A stretch of DNA of 64,000 nucleotides from JAPOUP01 sp965203255 (GCA_965203255.1 OZ241882.1:1612001-1676000), one strand, 5' to 3'. Counted from the first letter of the stretch, positions 9,459 through 18,899 are shown. Notes: generated by a model from the letters alone, not told the origin. Numbers and translations are program-made.

Positions 9459-9697
9459 AGCTGAAGCGATTGAACATTCGACCCCGACGTCCCTGCGGTC
9501 AACATCCCCATCGGAGATCGATCCATCCGACCGGTGGCCGGATCCCGCGCCACATTGTCCGAATCCAGCCCAGCGGGTAATGACATGGATCGCCGTTGCT
9601 CCTGACCGCAGCACGCCGTCGGCCTCCAAAGGAACACCTGCGGCCGGGCACCATCTTCGCTCTTGTCCGGATTCCACGGCCGCGCTAAAAGCCCGCC

Positions 9698-10567
9698 ATG
9701 CTCGATAGTGCCGGTGACATACATCCGCTTCTGGAGGGGGCACCCGGAACAACCGAATTTCGCAAGCTGCGGAAGCGCATCGTGCGCGAGACCCGAGAAG
9801 CAATCGAAAGATACGGAATGGTTGAGCGCGGCTCACGCTGGCTCGTCTGCCTATCAGGCGGCAAGGACAGCTACACAATGCTGGCGGCACTTCACGAGTT
9901 GAAATGGCGCGGACTTCTGCCCGTGAACCTCCTCGCATGCAATCTTGACCAAGGCCAACCGGGATTCCCTGCAACGGTATTGCCGAAATTCCTTGAACGG
10001 GTCGGCGTTCCCCATCGAATTGAGTATCAGAATACCTACTCCGTTGTTACGGCCAAAGTGCCTAAGGGAAGGACCTACTGCGCACTGTGTTCTCGTTTGC
10101 GCCGCGGAATCCTGTACAGGGTTGCACGTGAGGAAGGATGCAGCGCCATCGTGCTGGGCCATCATCGTGACGACATTCTCGAGACCTTCCTGCTCAACAT
10201 GTTTCACGGAGCGCGCCTGGCCACAATGCCACCCAAATTGGTCAATGAAGACGGAGACCTGTTTGTCTATCGTCCACTTGCGCATGTGGCAGAAGCCGAC
10301 TGCGAAAAATTCGCTCGGGAAATGGCCTATCCCATCATTCCCTGTGACCTTTGTGGCAGTCAGGACGGACTGCAACGCCAGCAGATCAAGGCGATGCTTG
10401 ATCAATGGGAGGCCAGGAATCCGGGACGCCGGCAAAAGATGTTCCGTGCCCTGATGAACGCACGGCCCTCCCATCTTCTCGACCCGAGTCTATTTGATTT
10501 CGCTGGTCTGACGCGTCCGGCGAGCAGACTGCCACCTCCAAGGGATTGGCCGGACTCCCCCTGCTGA
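9698..10567 (+). CDS. ttcA: tRNA 2-thiocytidine(32) synthetase TtcA
   Basis: A 289-residue PP-loop ATPase with an Fe-S cluster that thiolates cytidine-32 in tRNA. The PP-loop SGGKDSY is near residue 51. The cysteines needed for the cluster are in CALCSRLRRG and in PCDLCGSQDG. The GHHRDDILETFLLN motif typical of the TtcA/TilS family is present. Length is normal. It is separated from yidD by about 240 bp in which I see no gene. Confidence 0.95.
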   Translation: MLDSAGDIHPLLEGAPGTTEFRKLRKRIVRETREAIERYGMVERGSRWLVCLSGGKDSYTMLAALHELKWRGLLPVNLLACNLDQGQPGFPATVLPKFLERVGVPHRIEYQNTYSVVTAKVPKGRTYCALCSRLRRGILYRVAREEGCSAIVLGHHRDDILETFLLNMFHGARLATMPPKLVNEDGDLFVYRPLAHVAEADCEKFAREMAYPIIPCDLCGSQDGLQRQQIKAMLDQWEARNPGRRQKMFRALMNARPSHLLDPSLFDFAGLTRPASRLPPPRDWPDSPC

Positions 10568-10598
10568 GGCAATTGGCTTCAAGGGCCGCCTCCTGAAT

Positions 10599-11263
10599 TC
10601 AACACAGCTGCCCGTAGCGCACGGTCAGGTCCTGGGACAGGTTCGGAAGGCGGCCGACAGGCCATCGGTGCGGTGTTCCCAGGGGGGATGCCGCCAGCCA
10701 GCTAGAGCGCGTCCCGGAGGCCTGACGGCAGGGTCTGGAAACCCTCGCCGCCAAGAACCAAATCCGCAAGCGTGAAGCCCGACCGGACCAGGCAGAAATG
10801 GTAGAGCATGTGGGCCGGGGTCCGCCGCCCACGGTCACGCCGGGTCCGTCGATATGCGTGAAATCCAGGATTCCCGGCCGGCCGGACCGGACCTCCGGCG
10901 GAAGATGACTTCCCTGTCAGGGCCGTGCCGCGCATTCCACCCGTGGACGCGCCGCTCTAGGATGCGCATGATTCCGGATTTGGGATGGCGGATTATCGGC
11001 CCACGGAAAGGCGCGACCGGCCTGATGTCGGGGTTCGCCTCGGGCATGGGGACGGTCCCGCCTTCGAAGTGATCCGCTTGTGGATACTCCCGTCTCCGCC
11101 CGCACGGTTCCCTCTTCCGCTAAGGCAGCTGCGGATCCATCCTGATCCTGTGGCCTGCCGCCGTGCTGAAGCCGGCCGTCGCCGACACCGTTTCGGCTGA
11201 CTCCGTTTTGCTGCAGGACATTAGAAGCCTCAACTGTTCGTCAGTGATGTGTAGCCCGGGCAT
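10599..11263 (-). pseudogene. decayed IS21-family istA transposase
   Basis: Pieces of one IstA protein lie in order on the minus strand but in different frames with stops. The start MPGLHITDEQLRLLM runs to AGFSTAAGHRIRMDPQLP and ends in a stop (11263 to about 11120). RILERRVHGWNARHGPDREV lies near 10970-10910, LYHFCLVRSGFTLADLVLGG near 10800, and TPHRWPVGRLPNLSQDLTVR near 10630. These align with the helix-turn-helix, DDE core and HRTDSLSAAFRNL-like segments of IS21 transposases. The C-terminal third and istB are gone. It is clearly non-functional. Confidence 0.8.
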
Positions 11264-11721
11264 TCCGCTCCCCTATATGTGGTGGAACAGGATCGCAGAA
11301 CCGCCAGATCGGCTGCTGACGTCAAATGAGGCACCGTCAGAGATCACCGGCCCGCCGCCCGTCCCGAAGAACGCGACTGGCATCCTGATTGTCGCACTAT
11401 AAAAACTCCAGCAAATCAGCGGGATAGCGACGGAATCCCGCTTCAGCCCCCTGAAGTTCCGTCCAGAACGGCATTTGCGCGGCGACGAGGCACCCGAGGG
11501 CAGCAGGCTGACACCACCTGCCCGACGGTTGGCGGATCAGACCGATGCCGTTGGTTCAGGAGGGCCGCAACTTCGACAAGGAGGAGCGACTTGAATGTGG
11601 AACTTCGCCGACGAGTTCGCCCCCAACGTCATCTTCAACTTTCCAGCTACATCGGGAACCAACGGACGATACCCGAGGCCAGTTCCGGTCCCACAACGCA
11701 GGTCCCGCGGCCGCAATCAAT
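11264..11721. other. gene-free debris between istA pseudogene and toxin gene
   Basis: About 460 bp with no recognisable gene on either strand. A minus-strand frame reads into it upstream of the toxin's end but shows no known domain. It is probably left over from IS21 decay. Confidence 0.45.
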
Positions 11722-12207
11722 TCAGCGTTGGCGCACGGGGTAGACTGCTCGTGCGTTGGCTCCGTGATGCGGGTCATACCAAAGAAGCTTCAAGGCTCTC
11801 CGGTCGCGGATCCCGTAAATGCGCACAGTCGCGTTCAACCGCAGCGAGAACAGCTCCGACACGTCGTCCTGCCCGATCTCAGCGAGACGCTGCTTCGCAT
11901 GACCGGTCAGATTTCGGACCTCGACAAAATGGCTGTTGTTGCCCCTCGCACGTCCGCCAGCCGCGCGCATGATCTCTGCCCATGTCATCGATTCGAAGTC
12001 ACGGAGCTTCGGCAAGATATCTTTCCACCAGACCTTGGCTGCCGCAGTGCGCCAGCCCCACTGGCCCTCAAGGTCCACGATCCCGAAGGCCCAGACGATC
12101 GTCTCGCGATCATGGAGAGTGGGGTCACCGCACGGGGCGGTGCGAGGCTGCTTGCCGCCAGCGGGAAGAGTTCGTGCCTGCGGTTGTTTTGCCGACCTTC
12201 GGGTCAT
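11722..12207 (-). CDS. putative toxin paired with a Panacea-domain antitoxin
   Basis: A 161-residue protein translated 8 bp after the stop of the SocA-like gene, the usual antitoxin-then-toxin layout. The N-terminal 30 residues are basic and low in signal; the body runs from WAFGIVDLEGQWGWR through WAEIMRAAGG to a C-terminal part, LRLNATVRIYGIRDRRALKL, followed by WYDPHH. The C-terminal strand-rich segment with a Trp-x-Asp-Pro-x-His end recalls the last strands of RelE/ParE-like folds, but I see no decisive catalytic set. No membrane segment is present. A true start further in, near the ETIVWAFG segment, is possible. The toxin call rests on partner and gene order. Confidence 0.6.
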   Translation of the reverse strand: MTRRSAKQPQARTLPAGGKQPRTAPCGDPTLHDRETIVWAFGIVDLEGQWGWRTAAAKVWWKDILPKLRDFESMTWAEIMRAAGGRARGNNSHFVEVRNLTGHAKQRLAEIGQDDVSELFSLRLNATVRIYGIRDRRALKLLWYDPHHGANARAVYPVRQR

Positions 12208-12215
12208 AACCGAAG

Positions 12216-12644
12216 CTACAGGCTGCCGTAGTACTCGGCGAGAGCTTCTTTCGGAATGACTGCGTTCCCGCGCACGCCGTCAGGAATGCCGCGCCTGGCC
12301 GACTGCCAGGGCGCCTCCATATGGGTGAGATCGCTCAGCCATTGTGGAGATTTGTCCCCGTAGAACGTCAGCACCGCGTCGACGGTCTCGCGCTGGGTCT
12401 TGGTCAGCGTTTCCGGGCTCCCTTTGCGCAGACATGAGATGCGGTACTTGCCCCGATGGGCGTTGTAGAGTTCACGCACCACCGGCCCGTTGGCCCATGC
12501 CTCGATCTCCTCGGGAAAAAGGACGTTGTCGTCCCACACGAGCGACCATGCCTGGCAGTAGTAGACCAGCTTCTGCAGCTTCCATGTGGTCATCGCACCC
12601 TGCCGCTCAAGGATGTAGGCGGCGACATCGAAGACGCTGGCCAT
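12216..12644 (-). CDS. Panacea (DUF4065/SocA-like) antitoxin
   Basis: A 142-residue single-domain protein of the SocA/GepA (DUF4065) type. The signature is nearly complete: VFDVAAYILERQG, TTWKLQKLVYYCQAWSL, EEIEAWANGPVVRELYNAH, then SDLTHMEAPWQSARRG. Known Panacea-domain proteins neutralise many unrelated toxins encoded next to them, and SocA acts as a protease adaptor for its toxin. The ATG at 12644 matches the usual MASVFDVA start; the frame opens earlier but the extra residues look non-native. It forms an operon with the gene at 11722-12207. Confidence 0.88.
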   Translation of the reverse strand: MASVFDVAAYILERQGAMTTWKLQKLVYYCQAWSLVWDDNVLFPEEIEAWANGPVVRELYNAHRGKYRISCLRKGSPETLTKTQRETVDAVLTFYGDKSPQWLSDLTHMEAPWQSARRGIPDGVRGNAVIPKEALAEYYGSL

Positions 12645-12800
12645 GCTGGCGCCCCCCAATCTGCGGCAGACTATCGACAGAATCATAGATAACGGCTTCG
12701 CGAGACGGAAACAACTGTCCGAGGCGTGGTCAAAGGCAGCGGCCAGTCCGATTGTGCGGCCGTGCAGTTCATGTTGCCTTTGGCCGACCTATTTGGAAAC

Positions 12801-12868
12801 CCCCGTTCCACTCCGAAGTGCAACACCAGAGGCGGTGGTGACCGATTTTCCTGCCGCACGCAGTCCGG
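12801..12868. mobile_element. solo IS30 right-end remnant
   Basis: CCCCGTTCCACTCCGAAGTG followed by CAACACCAGAGGCGGTGGTG and GATTTTCCTGCCGCA matches the first 65-70 bp of the intact IS30 at 56918. Similarity stops near 12868. No transposase sequence or opposite end follows. Confidence 0.75.
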
Positions 12869-13392
12869 AACCTTCGGGGAGCGGTTCCGCCTGCGGGTTA
12901 CCGGAGAGTTGGGGGTGCCGGCATCCAGACCCTGCCGACACCGCGGGGGACAGGCCGCTGCGGGACCCCGGGCCGCTCATGGCGGGAATCGCCGCCGGTG
13001 GGCGTAAGCCGGACAAATGGACCGGGCTTGGTGAATAGGTTCCATCCACGTGGCTACAGGTCGCCCATCGGCTGCCACCTCGCCTGTTCCGTCCTCTGGC
13101 GGGATAGCCGACCCGTGAACCGGATGGACGGAGCGCCGGCGCAACGTGGCCTTTGGCCGGTGCCACGGTCAGCTTCGGGCGTTGTTCCATCACGGCCCTG
13201 ATCCGCTTGCGGCCGGGCGCCTTCATGGACGACCTGAACGGGATTATCCACCGAGTTCAGGAGAGCCCCTGCAAATAGGCTGATCACTCACAGAGGAATT
13301 CGCCCTTACTCAGTCAGGCTTTGCCCTTGACCTTTTGTGATCTGGGTTGTTGAACCGCCCCAAATCTATCGCAACGAAACGGCGGTGTCCGC
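12869..13392. other. gene-free region upstream of yidC
   Basis: About 520 bp with no recognisable gene. Short open frames on both strands have compositionally biased Arg/Pro/Gly translations. It must contain the yidC promoter, probably in the A+T-richer stretch from 13270 to 13390, but I cannot fix its boxes. Confidence 0.45.
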
Positions 13393-15201
13393 ATGGACGA
13401 TCAGAGCAAGAACCTCATCATGGCCACGGCCTTGAGCTTTATGGTCATCCTGATCTGGTTCATTCTGTTTCCACCAGCGGAACCGCCCGTCGAACAGACA
13501 CCCGTTGAGACCTCGCAAACGGAATCCGTCACCGCTCCGGCGCAGGAAGCCGCCGACAGCAACGTCCGAAGAGCGCCTGAAACTGAAGTTGCGGATTCGT
13601 TTCAATTCGCCCGCATCCCTATCGAGACCTCGAGGCTTGAAGGGTCAATCGCCCTGAAGGGTGGCCGTCTCGACGAACTGAATTTACGGGATTATCGGAA
13701 GAAGCTTGCCGAAGGCAGCGGCTTGGTCTCTCTCCTGAAGCCCATAGGGACCGAGGCTGCCCATCTGGCGCTGTTCGGTTGGGCCCCTGGGGGAAACCTT
13801 GGCTGGGAGGACGTTCCCGGCGCGGAAACACGGTGGTCGGCTCCCGCCGGAGCGACACTCACCACCAACAATCCAGTCGTCCTGTCCTGGACCAACTCAA
13901 AAGGCGTTGCGTTCACCCGCACCATCGAAGTCGACGAGGATTTCCTTTTCACAGTCACCCAAAGTGTGCGCAACAACAGCGGTTCCGAGATTCGGCTCGC
14001 CCCCTACGGCATGCTGCGCCGTTATGGGGAACCGCAGGACCTGACGGGATTTTTCATCATCCAGGAAGGGCCAATCCGCCAATCCGGCGAAGAGATGAGC
14101 GAATTCAGCTATGGTGACCTGCGTGACTTCGACCGCGACGAAAGATGGGGCGCCAATGCGGAAGTGCTCGAGATCGAGCGGAACGGCTGGCTCGGCTTTA
14201 CCGATCACTACTGGATGACCACCCTTGTGCCACCAACCGACACGCCATTCACATCGGTCCTGAAATATGACGCGAACTCGGACATTTACACTGCGGAATC
14301 CCGTTACCGAACGATGACTTTGGCGGAAGGTGAAGTGGCAGATGTCACCACACGGATATTCGCAGGTGCGAAAGAATGGCAAACGATACGTGCTTACGAG
14401 CGACAGGACGGAATCTACCGGTTCATCGACTCGATTGACTGGGGCTGGTTCTTCTTCCTGACCAAGCCAATCTTCGCGGTGCTCCACTGGCTGAATGCAC
14501 TGATCGGCAACATGGGATGGGCCATCATCGGCCTGACGCTCATCATCAAGGCAGTGCTCTTCCCTCTTGCCTTCAAGTCCTATGTTTCGATGGCGAAGAT
14601 GAAAGAACTGCAGCCCGAGATGGCGAAGATAAAGGAACGGGTTGGAGACGACCGCCAGAAGATGCAGCAGGAAATGATGGCCCTCTACAAGAAAGAGAAG
14701 GTCAATCCGGCCTCTGGCTGCCTGCCGATCCTCCTACAGATCCCGATCTTCTTCTCCCTCTACAAGGTGATTTTCGTTACCATCGAACTTCGGCACGCTC
14801 CTTGGTTCGGATGGATTCGGGATCTCTCCGCGCCCGATCCCTCGTCGATACTGAACCTCTTTGGCCTCCTACCCTACTCGACGCCAGACCCCGGCTCAAT
14901 TTTCTTCATTTTCTCGCTAGGGGTTCTGCCGATCCTACTCGGAATCTCGATGTGGCTTCAGCAGAAACTGAACCCCGCGCCCACTGATCCTACTCAGGCG
15001 ATGATTTTTGCCTGGATGCCTTGGGTGTTCATGTTTATGTTGGGAACCTTTGCCAGCGGGTTGATCATCTATTGGATCGCCAACAATATGATAACCTTCG
15101 CCCAGCAGTACCTGATCATGCGTAGCCAGGGTTATCGGCCGGATGTGTTTGGCAATATAATCGCCGGTTTCAGGCGAAAGTCCAGGGTTGAGGAGAAATG
15201 A
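13393..15201 (+). CDS. yidC: membrane protein insertase YidC
   Basis: A 602-residue inner-membrane insertase. The N-terminal membrane anchor covers about residues 8-28 (ALSFMVILIWFILFPP), followed by the large periplasmic P1 domain (about 60-345). The conserved five-helix Oxa1/YidC core starts near 350 with WGWFFFLTKPIFAVL, followed by MGWAIIGLTLIIKAVLFPL holding the conserved Arg/Lys groove region, then NPASGCLPILLQIPIFFSLY and the last helices. The basic C-terminal tail is typical. The stop overlaps the ATG of the MOSC gene (ATGA), with AGGAG at 15191-15195 as its ribosome site. Confidence 0.98.
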   Translation: MDDQSKNLIMATALSFMVILIWFILFPPAEPPVEQTPVETSQTESVTAPAQEAADSNVRRAPETEVADSFQFARIPIETSRLEGSIALKGGRLDELNLRDYRKKLAEGSGLVSLLKPIGTEAAHLALFGWAPGGNLGWEDVPGAETRWSAPAGATLTTNNPVVLSWTNSKGVAFTRTIEVDEDFLFTVTQSVRNNSGSEIRLAPYGMLRRYGEPQDLTGFFIIQEGPIRQSGEEMSEFSYGDLRDFDRDERWGANAEVLEIERNGWLGFTDHYWMTTLVPPTDTPFTSVLKYDANSDIYTAESRYRTMTLAEGEVADVTTRIFAGAKEWQTIRAYERQDGIYRFIDSIDWGWFFFLTKPIFAVLHWLNALIGNMGWAIIGLTLIIKAVLFPLAFKSYVSMAKMKELQPEMAKIKERVGDDRQKMQQEMMALYKKEKVNPASGCLPILLQIPIFFSLYKVIFVTIELRHAPWFGWIRDLSAPDPSSILNLFGLLPYSTPDPGSIFFIFSLGVLPILLGISMWLQQKLNPAPTDPTQAMIFAWMPWVFMFMLGTFASGLIIYWIANNMITFAQQYLIMRSQGYRPDVFGNIIAGFRRKSRVEEK

Positions 15202-15956
15202 ATGGAGCTGTTGCCCAGATCTGGCGTCATCCGATCAAGGGTCATGGCCGCGAGGAACTGGATTGCGTCCAGCTGACGAAAGGGGAGTGCATTCCCTGGG
15301 ACCGCCGCTGGGCAGTTCTGCACGAGGCGGCCAGATTTGACGACCAAAGCCCCAAGTGGGTGCCCTGCACGAATTTCTCAAGAGCCGCCAAAGCACCACT
15401 TCTGCAGGCTGTCACCGCCAAATCCGATATCGAACAGCATGAAGTGACGCTCAGCCATCCAAGGCTGGACGATTTGACGATAGACCCAGATGACGAAATG
15501 GATGCATGCGCCTTCATCGAGTGGGTTCTTCCAATCAGCCCGAGCAACCGGGCCCTTCCCAAGCGCCTCGTTAGGGTTCCGTGCAGGGGAATGACCGATA
15601 CCGACTATCCCTCAGTCTCATTGATCAATCTTGCCAGCCACGCAGAAGTGTCCCGGAAACTGGGCCGCGAAGTCTCCCATCTAAGGTGGCGGGGTAACAT
15701 CGTGCTGGATGGATTGGAGCCATGGGAGGAAGCGGATTGGACTGGCCGAAAGCTGCAGGCGGGCCAGGCCGAACTTGAAATCGTCGAGCCGATTGTCAGG
15801 TGCCTGGCAACCGCCGCGAGCACCCGGACCGGACTCCGCGACGCCGACCTACTCGGTGCGCTTCAGGATGGATGGGCGCACCAGAATATGGGAGTTTATG
15901 CCAAGGTAACAGGAACAGGCGAAGTACGGCCGGGAGACAGAGTCGGAATTATCTGA
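15198..15956 (+). CDS. MOSC domain protein
   Basis: A 252-residue protein with an N-terminal MOSC beta-barrel (AQIWRHPIKGHG...) and a MOSC domain ending with IVRCLATAASTRTGLRDADL and GVYAKVTGTGEVRPGDRV. MOSC proteins act in molybdenum-cofactor or sulfur-transfer chemistry; the Cys in VRCLAT is the likely sulfur/molybdenum ligand. It is co-translated with yidC. Its stop TGA (15954-15956) lies inside the left copy of the CTGA target duplication of the IS30 that follows at once, so the coding sequence is intact although the element abuts it. Confidence 0.9.
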   Translation: MNGAVAQIWRHPIKGHGREELDCVQLTKGECIPWDRRWAVLHEAARFDDQSPKWVPCTNFSRAAKAPLLQAVTAKSDIEQHEVTLSHPRLDDLTIDPDDEMDACAFIEWVLPISPSNRALPKRLVRVPCRGMTDTDYPSVSLINLASHAEVSRKLGREVSHLRWRGNIVLDGLEPWEEADWTGRKLQAGQAELEIVEPIVRCLATAASTRTGLRDADLLGALQDGWAHQNMGVYAKVTGTGEVRPGDRVGII

Positions 15957-17345
15957 CCCCACTTCCACTCCGAAGTGCAACACCGGCCATTCCCGCAGCG
16001 GGGGCGTAGCCCGAGCTGCGGGAATGGCCGGAAGGCGTGGTCTGCGGCCCCCGGGCGCCGCGGATCCGGCCCCGGGACGGCTGTGGTCCCTTCTGTATGC
16101 AGGTTATCCGGGCTTTCCGGGCAACGCAACGCCTCCGCCGGGGCGGGTCGCGTCCGTCCGGGCGCAGGGGGGGCGCAGCCCGACCGGAGCCCGGACGGAC
16201 GCGGTCCCGAAATCCATTCCACCCCCTTCCTGCGCGCCGGTGGGAGGCGGTCGCGCGGCCTCAGGGAGGGCGGGCCTTGTGCAGCACCTCGGCGGGCGTC
16301 CGGTAGCCCAGCGCCCGGCGCGGACGCGCGTTCAGGCGGTCCTGCACCCGTTTCACCTCCGCGTCGGTGACCGCGCGGAGGTCCGTCCCCTTGGGCAGGT
16401 ACTGCCGGACCAGCCCGTTGGTGTGCTCGTTCAGGCCACGCTCCCAGGAGTGGTAGGGGGTGGCGAAGAAGAAGGCGGCCCCGAGCGCCTCCGCCACGCC
16501 GGCGTGGCCCGCGAACTCCTTCCCGTTGTCCGCCGTGATCGTGTGGACGGGCGCGGCGGAAGGCCGCAGCATCTCCACCATCGCGGCGGAGACCGCGGCC
16601 GAGGTTCTCCGGTCAACCCTTTGGAGAAGCGCGTATTTCGACGCCCTGTCCACAAGGGAGACAACCGCCCCGCTGTGGCCTTTCCCGATGATCGTGTCCG
16701 CCTCCCAGTCGCCGACACGCTCCTTCCTCTCCACCTCATCCGGCCTCTCGGAGATGTCGACGCGGCCCGGGATGTGGCCACGGCCCGAGTGCCTGCCGCC
16801 TCGCCAGTTCGGCCTTTTCCCGCGGCGCCGCAGCAGCAGGAACAGCCTGCCGCCCGCCTTCCTGTCGGCCTTCACACGTTCGTATATCCACTGGCGGCCC
16901 ACCGTCCAGCCGCCCTCCAGACGCAGCCGTCCCGCGACCTGCTCCGGGCTCCAGCCCTCCGCCAGAAGCCCCTCCACGCGCGCCCAGCGGTCGGGCGTCA
17001 TCTTCCTCGGGTTCGAGGAAGCCGCGCCGCGGCGGGCCTCCGCCCTCCCCTGCGCCTCGCCCGGGCTGTATCCCGAATCCCCGCCGTTACGGCGCAGCTC
17101 CCGCCAGACCGACGAACGGTCACGGCCCAGACGGGCCGCGATGGCCCCGTCGGAGAGCCCGCTTTCCTTCAGCGCGCCGATCTGGCATCTTTCGTCCCGG
17201 GTCAGGTGGCGGTAGCCCTCGGGCATGGCAGTCTCCTTCTCTTCAGCAAAGGGACTGTCGCCGCTTCCTGGCCGATACGCAACATCATGCGGCCGGAAAA
17301 CCGGTCACCACCGCCACTGGTGTTGCACTTCAGGGTGGAATGGGG
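15957..17345. mobile_element. intact IS30-family element, copy 1
   Basis: A 1,389-bp element bounded by imperfect inverted repeats: left CCCCACTTCCACTCCGAAGT, right (inverted) CCCCATTCCACCCTGAAGT, both followed by GCAACACC. It is flanked by a 4-bp direct repeat CTGA (15953-15956 and 17346-17349). It carries one intact transposase gene on the minus strand. The 300 bp between the left end and the transposase stop is GC-rich and non-coding. It separates the MOSC gene from engB, which would overlap without it. Confidence 0.93.
16261..17226 (-). CDS. IS30-family transposase, copy 1
   Basis: A 321-residue DDE transposase. The N-terminal helix-turn-helix (GLSDGAIAARLGRDRSSVWRE) is followed by the IS30 signature and catalytic triad D177 (GDWEADTI), D233 (TADNGKEF) and E267 (ERGLNEHTNG). 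No stop or frameshift is visible, so it is probably active. It differs from the second copy (57038-58003) at scattered positions, so the two are related but not from one recent burst. Confidence 0.96.
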   Translation of the reverse strand: MPEGYRHLTRDERCQIGALKESGLSDGAIAARLGRDRSSVWRELRRNGGDSGYSPGEAQGRAEARRGAASSNPRKMTPDRWARVEGLLAEGWSPEQVAGRLRLEGGWTVGRQWIYERVKADRKAGGRLFLLLRRRGKRPNWRGGRHSGRGHIPGRVDISERPDEVERKERVGDWEADTIIGKGHSGAVVSLVDRASKYALLQRVDRRTSAAVSAAMVEMLRPSAAPVHTITADNGKEFAGHAGVAEALGAAFFFATPYHSWERGLNEHTNGLVRQYLPKGTDLRAVTDAEVKRVQDRLNARPRRALGYRTPAEVLHKARPP

Positions 17346-17348
17346 CTG

Positions 17349-17999
17349 ATGAAAATGGATTTTCCGATTACTGAAATCGATGATTCAGCGCTTCTGGAAG
17401 CGGGGCGACGGCTGTTCTCGAAGACCACGAAGTTCGTTACGGGTGCCGCCGACTTGCAGGGACTGCCACCTGCCGATCGAGTGGAAGTCTGCTTCGCGGG
17501 GAGGTCAAACGTGGGGAAATCCTCCCTGATCAACGCGCTAACCGGTCAGAAATCTCTGGCACGCACATCGAACACTCCAGGCCGTACGCAGCAGATCAAT
17601 TTTTTTGACCTTGATGGCAGGATAAACCTGGTCGACTTGCCCGGCTATGGATTCGCCCGAGCGCCTCGAAAGTTCGTCGAACAGTGGCAGCAACTGCAAC
17701 GGGACTATTTGGCGGGGCGACCGAATCTTCGGCGTGCCTTTCTTTTGCTTGATGCGCGGCACGGGGTGAAGAGATCTGATGAGGACGTAATGCAGCTCTT
17801 GGACAGGTCAGCTCTAGCGTTCCAGGCTATCCTCACGAAGACCGACAAAGTCAGGCGGGACGCACTTAAATGCGTCGTGAACAGTGTACGTGCTGCCTTG
17901 GGCCGGCATCCGACGTCGTATCCCGGCATCATGCTTACTTCCGCCGAGAGGGGTGACGGAATTGCAACCCTTCGAGCGGTGATTGCCGGAATTGAATAG
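17349..17999 (+). CDS. engB: ribosome biogenesis GTPase EngB (YihA/YsxC)
   Basis: A 216-residue TRAFAC GTPase needed for 50S assembly. The G1 loop GRSNVGKSS, G2/G3 region (NTPGRTQQINFF, then DLPGYGFA), G4 TKTD and G5 near TSAERGDG are all visible. ATG 17349 uses the right copy of the CTGA duplication and was the ancestral start overlapping the MOSC stop (TGATG); ATG 17355 is the alternative. The frame extends two codons into the IS end (17340), which is not native. The GGGG of the IS terminus (17342-17345) now sits where the ribosome site should be. Confidence 0.96.
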   Translation: MKMDFPITEIDDSALLEAGRRLFSKTTKFVTGAADLQGLPPADRVEVCFAGRSNVGKSSLINALTGQKSLARTSNTPGRTQQINFFDLDGRINLVDLPGYGFARAPRKFVEQWQQLQRDYLAGRPNLRRAFLLLDARHGVKRSDEDVMQLLDRSALAFQAILTKTDKVRRDALKCVVNSVRAALGRHPTSYPGIMLTSAERGDGIATLRAVIAGIE

Positions 18000-18053
18000 C
18001 CTCCGCACAATCTGTAACACCGACCGAATGCAACCGCCCCAGAAAGATATTCA

Positions 18054-18899
18054 ATGAACAAGGACTGGTCTGCGACCGCACGGACACTGAACAAGGCGCT
18101 GCCATACCTGCAGCGCTACGATGGCGCCACCATTGTCATAAAGGTCGGCGGCAATGCAATAGGCGACGACGAAGCTATGCTGAGTTTCGCCCGCGACATC
18201 GTGCTGATGGAGCAGGTCGGCATCAAACCGGTGGTTGTGCATGGCGGCGGCCCAATGATCAACGAAAAGCTCGCCCAGCTCGGCATTCGATCTGAATTCG
18301 TCAATGGAAAGAGAGTAACTGACGCTTCTACCGTTGAAGTTGTGGAGATGGTGCTGTCAGGTCGGGTCGGCAAGCGGATCGTGCAGGCGATCAACGCCGA
18401 AGGCGGACAGGCGGTGGGCCTGTCGGGCAAGGACGCAAACCTGATGGTCTGCGACCAGGCCGATCCTGAACTGGGTTTCGTTGGCAGGCCGTCAAAAATG
18501 AACCCCACCATCCTGCGCAAGCTTGGAGAAGCCGGAATGATTCCTGTCATCGCCCCGATTGGGGCAGGACGTGCGGGAGAAACGTTCAACGTCAACGGCG
18601 ACACGGCCGCCGGCGCGGTTGCGGCTTCACTGAGAGCGGACCGCCTGCTGCTGCTAACGGATGTCGAAGGTGTCAAGGGAGCGGACGGTAAACTGATCCC
18701 CGAGATCACCCAAGCGCAGGTCCACGAACTGGTCCGAAAGCGGGTCATATCTGGTGGCATGATCCCGAAAACTGAAACTGCGCTTGACGCCATGGCCGGC
18801 GGTGTGCGGGCAGTGGTGATTCTGGATGGCCGGGTGCCGAACGCCTGCTTACTCGAACTCTTCACCGAACATGGGGCGGGAACGCTGATTAAGGGTTGA
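18054..18899 (+). CDS. argB: acetylglutamate kinase
   Basis: A 281-residue amino-acid kinase that phosphorylates N-acetylglutamate, the second step of arginine synthesis in the cytosol. Substrate loops are clear: VIKVGGNAIG, VVHGGGPMINEKL, FNVNGDTAAGAVA (acetylglutamate/ATP site) and LLLTDVEGVKG. The ending GAGTLIKG is typical. The N-terminal extension before VIKVGGNA is of the arginine-sensitive length class, so feedback inhibition is likely (inference). It follows engB by 54 bp in the order normal for Rhodobacterales. Confidence 0.97.
   Translation: MNKDWSATARTLNKALPYLQRYDGATIVIKVGGNAIGDDEAMLSFARDIVLMEQVGIKPVVVHGGGPMINEKLAQLGIRSEFVNGKRVTDASTVEVVEMVLSGRVGKRIVQAINAEGGQAVGLSGKDANLMVCDQADPELGFVGRPSKMNPTILRKLGEAGMIPVIAPIGAGRAGETFNVNGDTAAGAVAASLRADRLLLLTDVEGVKGADGKLIPEITQAQVHELVRKRVISGGMIPKTETALDAMAGGVRAVVILDGRVPNACLLELFTEHGAGTLIKG

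Noticed and set aside
16024..17349. 441-codon plus-strand frame across IS30 copy 1
   Set aside because: Antisense to the intact transposase and spanning the non-coding IS region; no recognisable domain.
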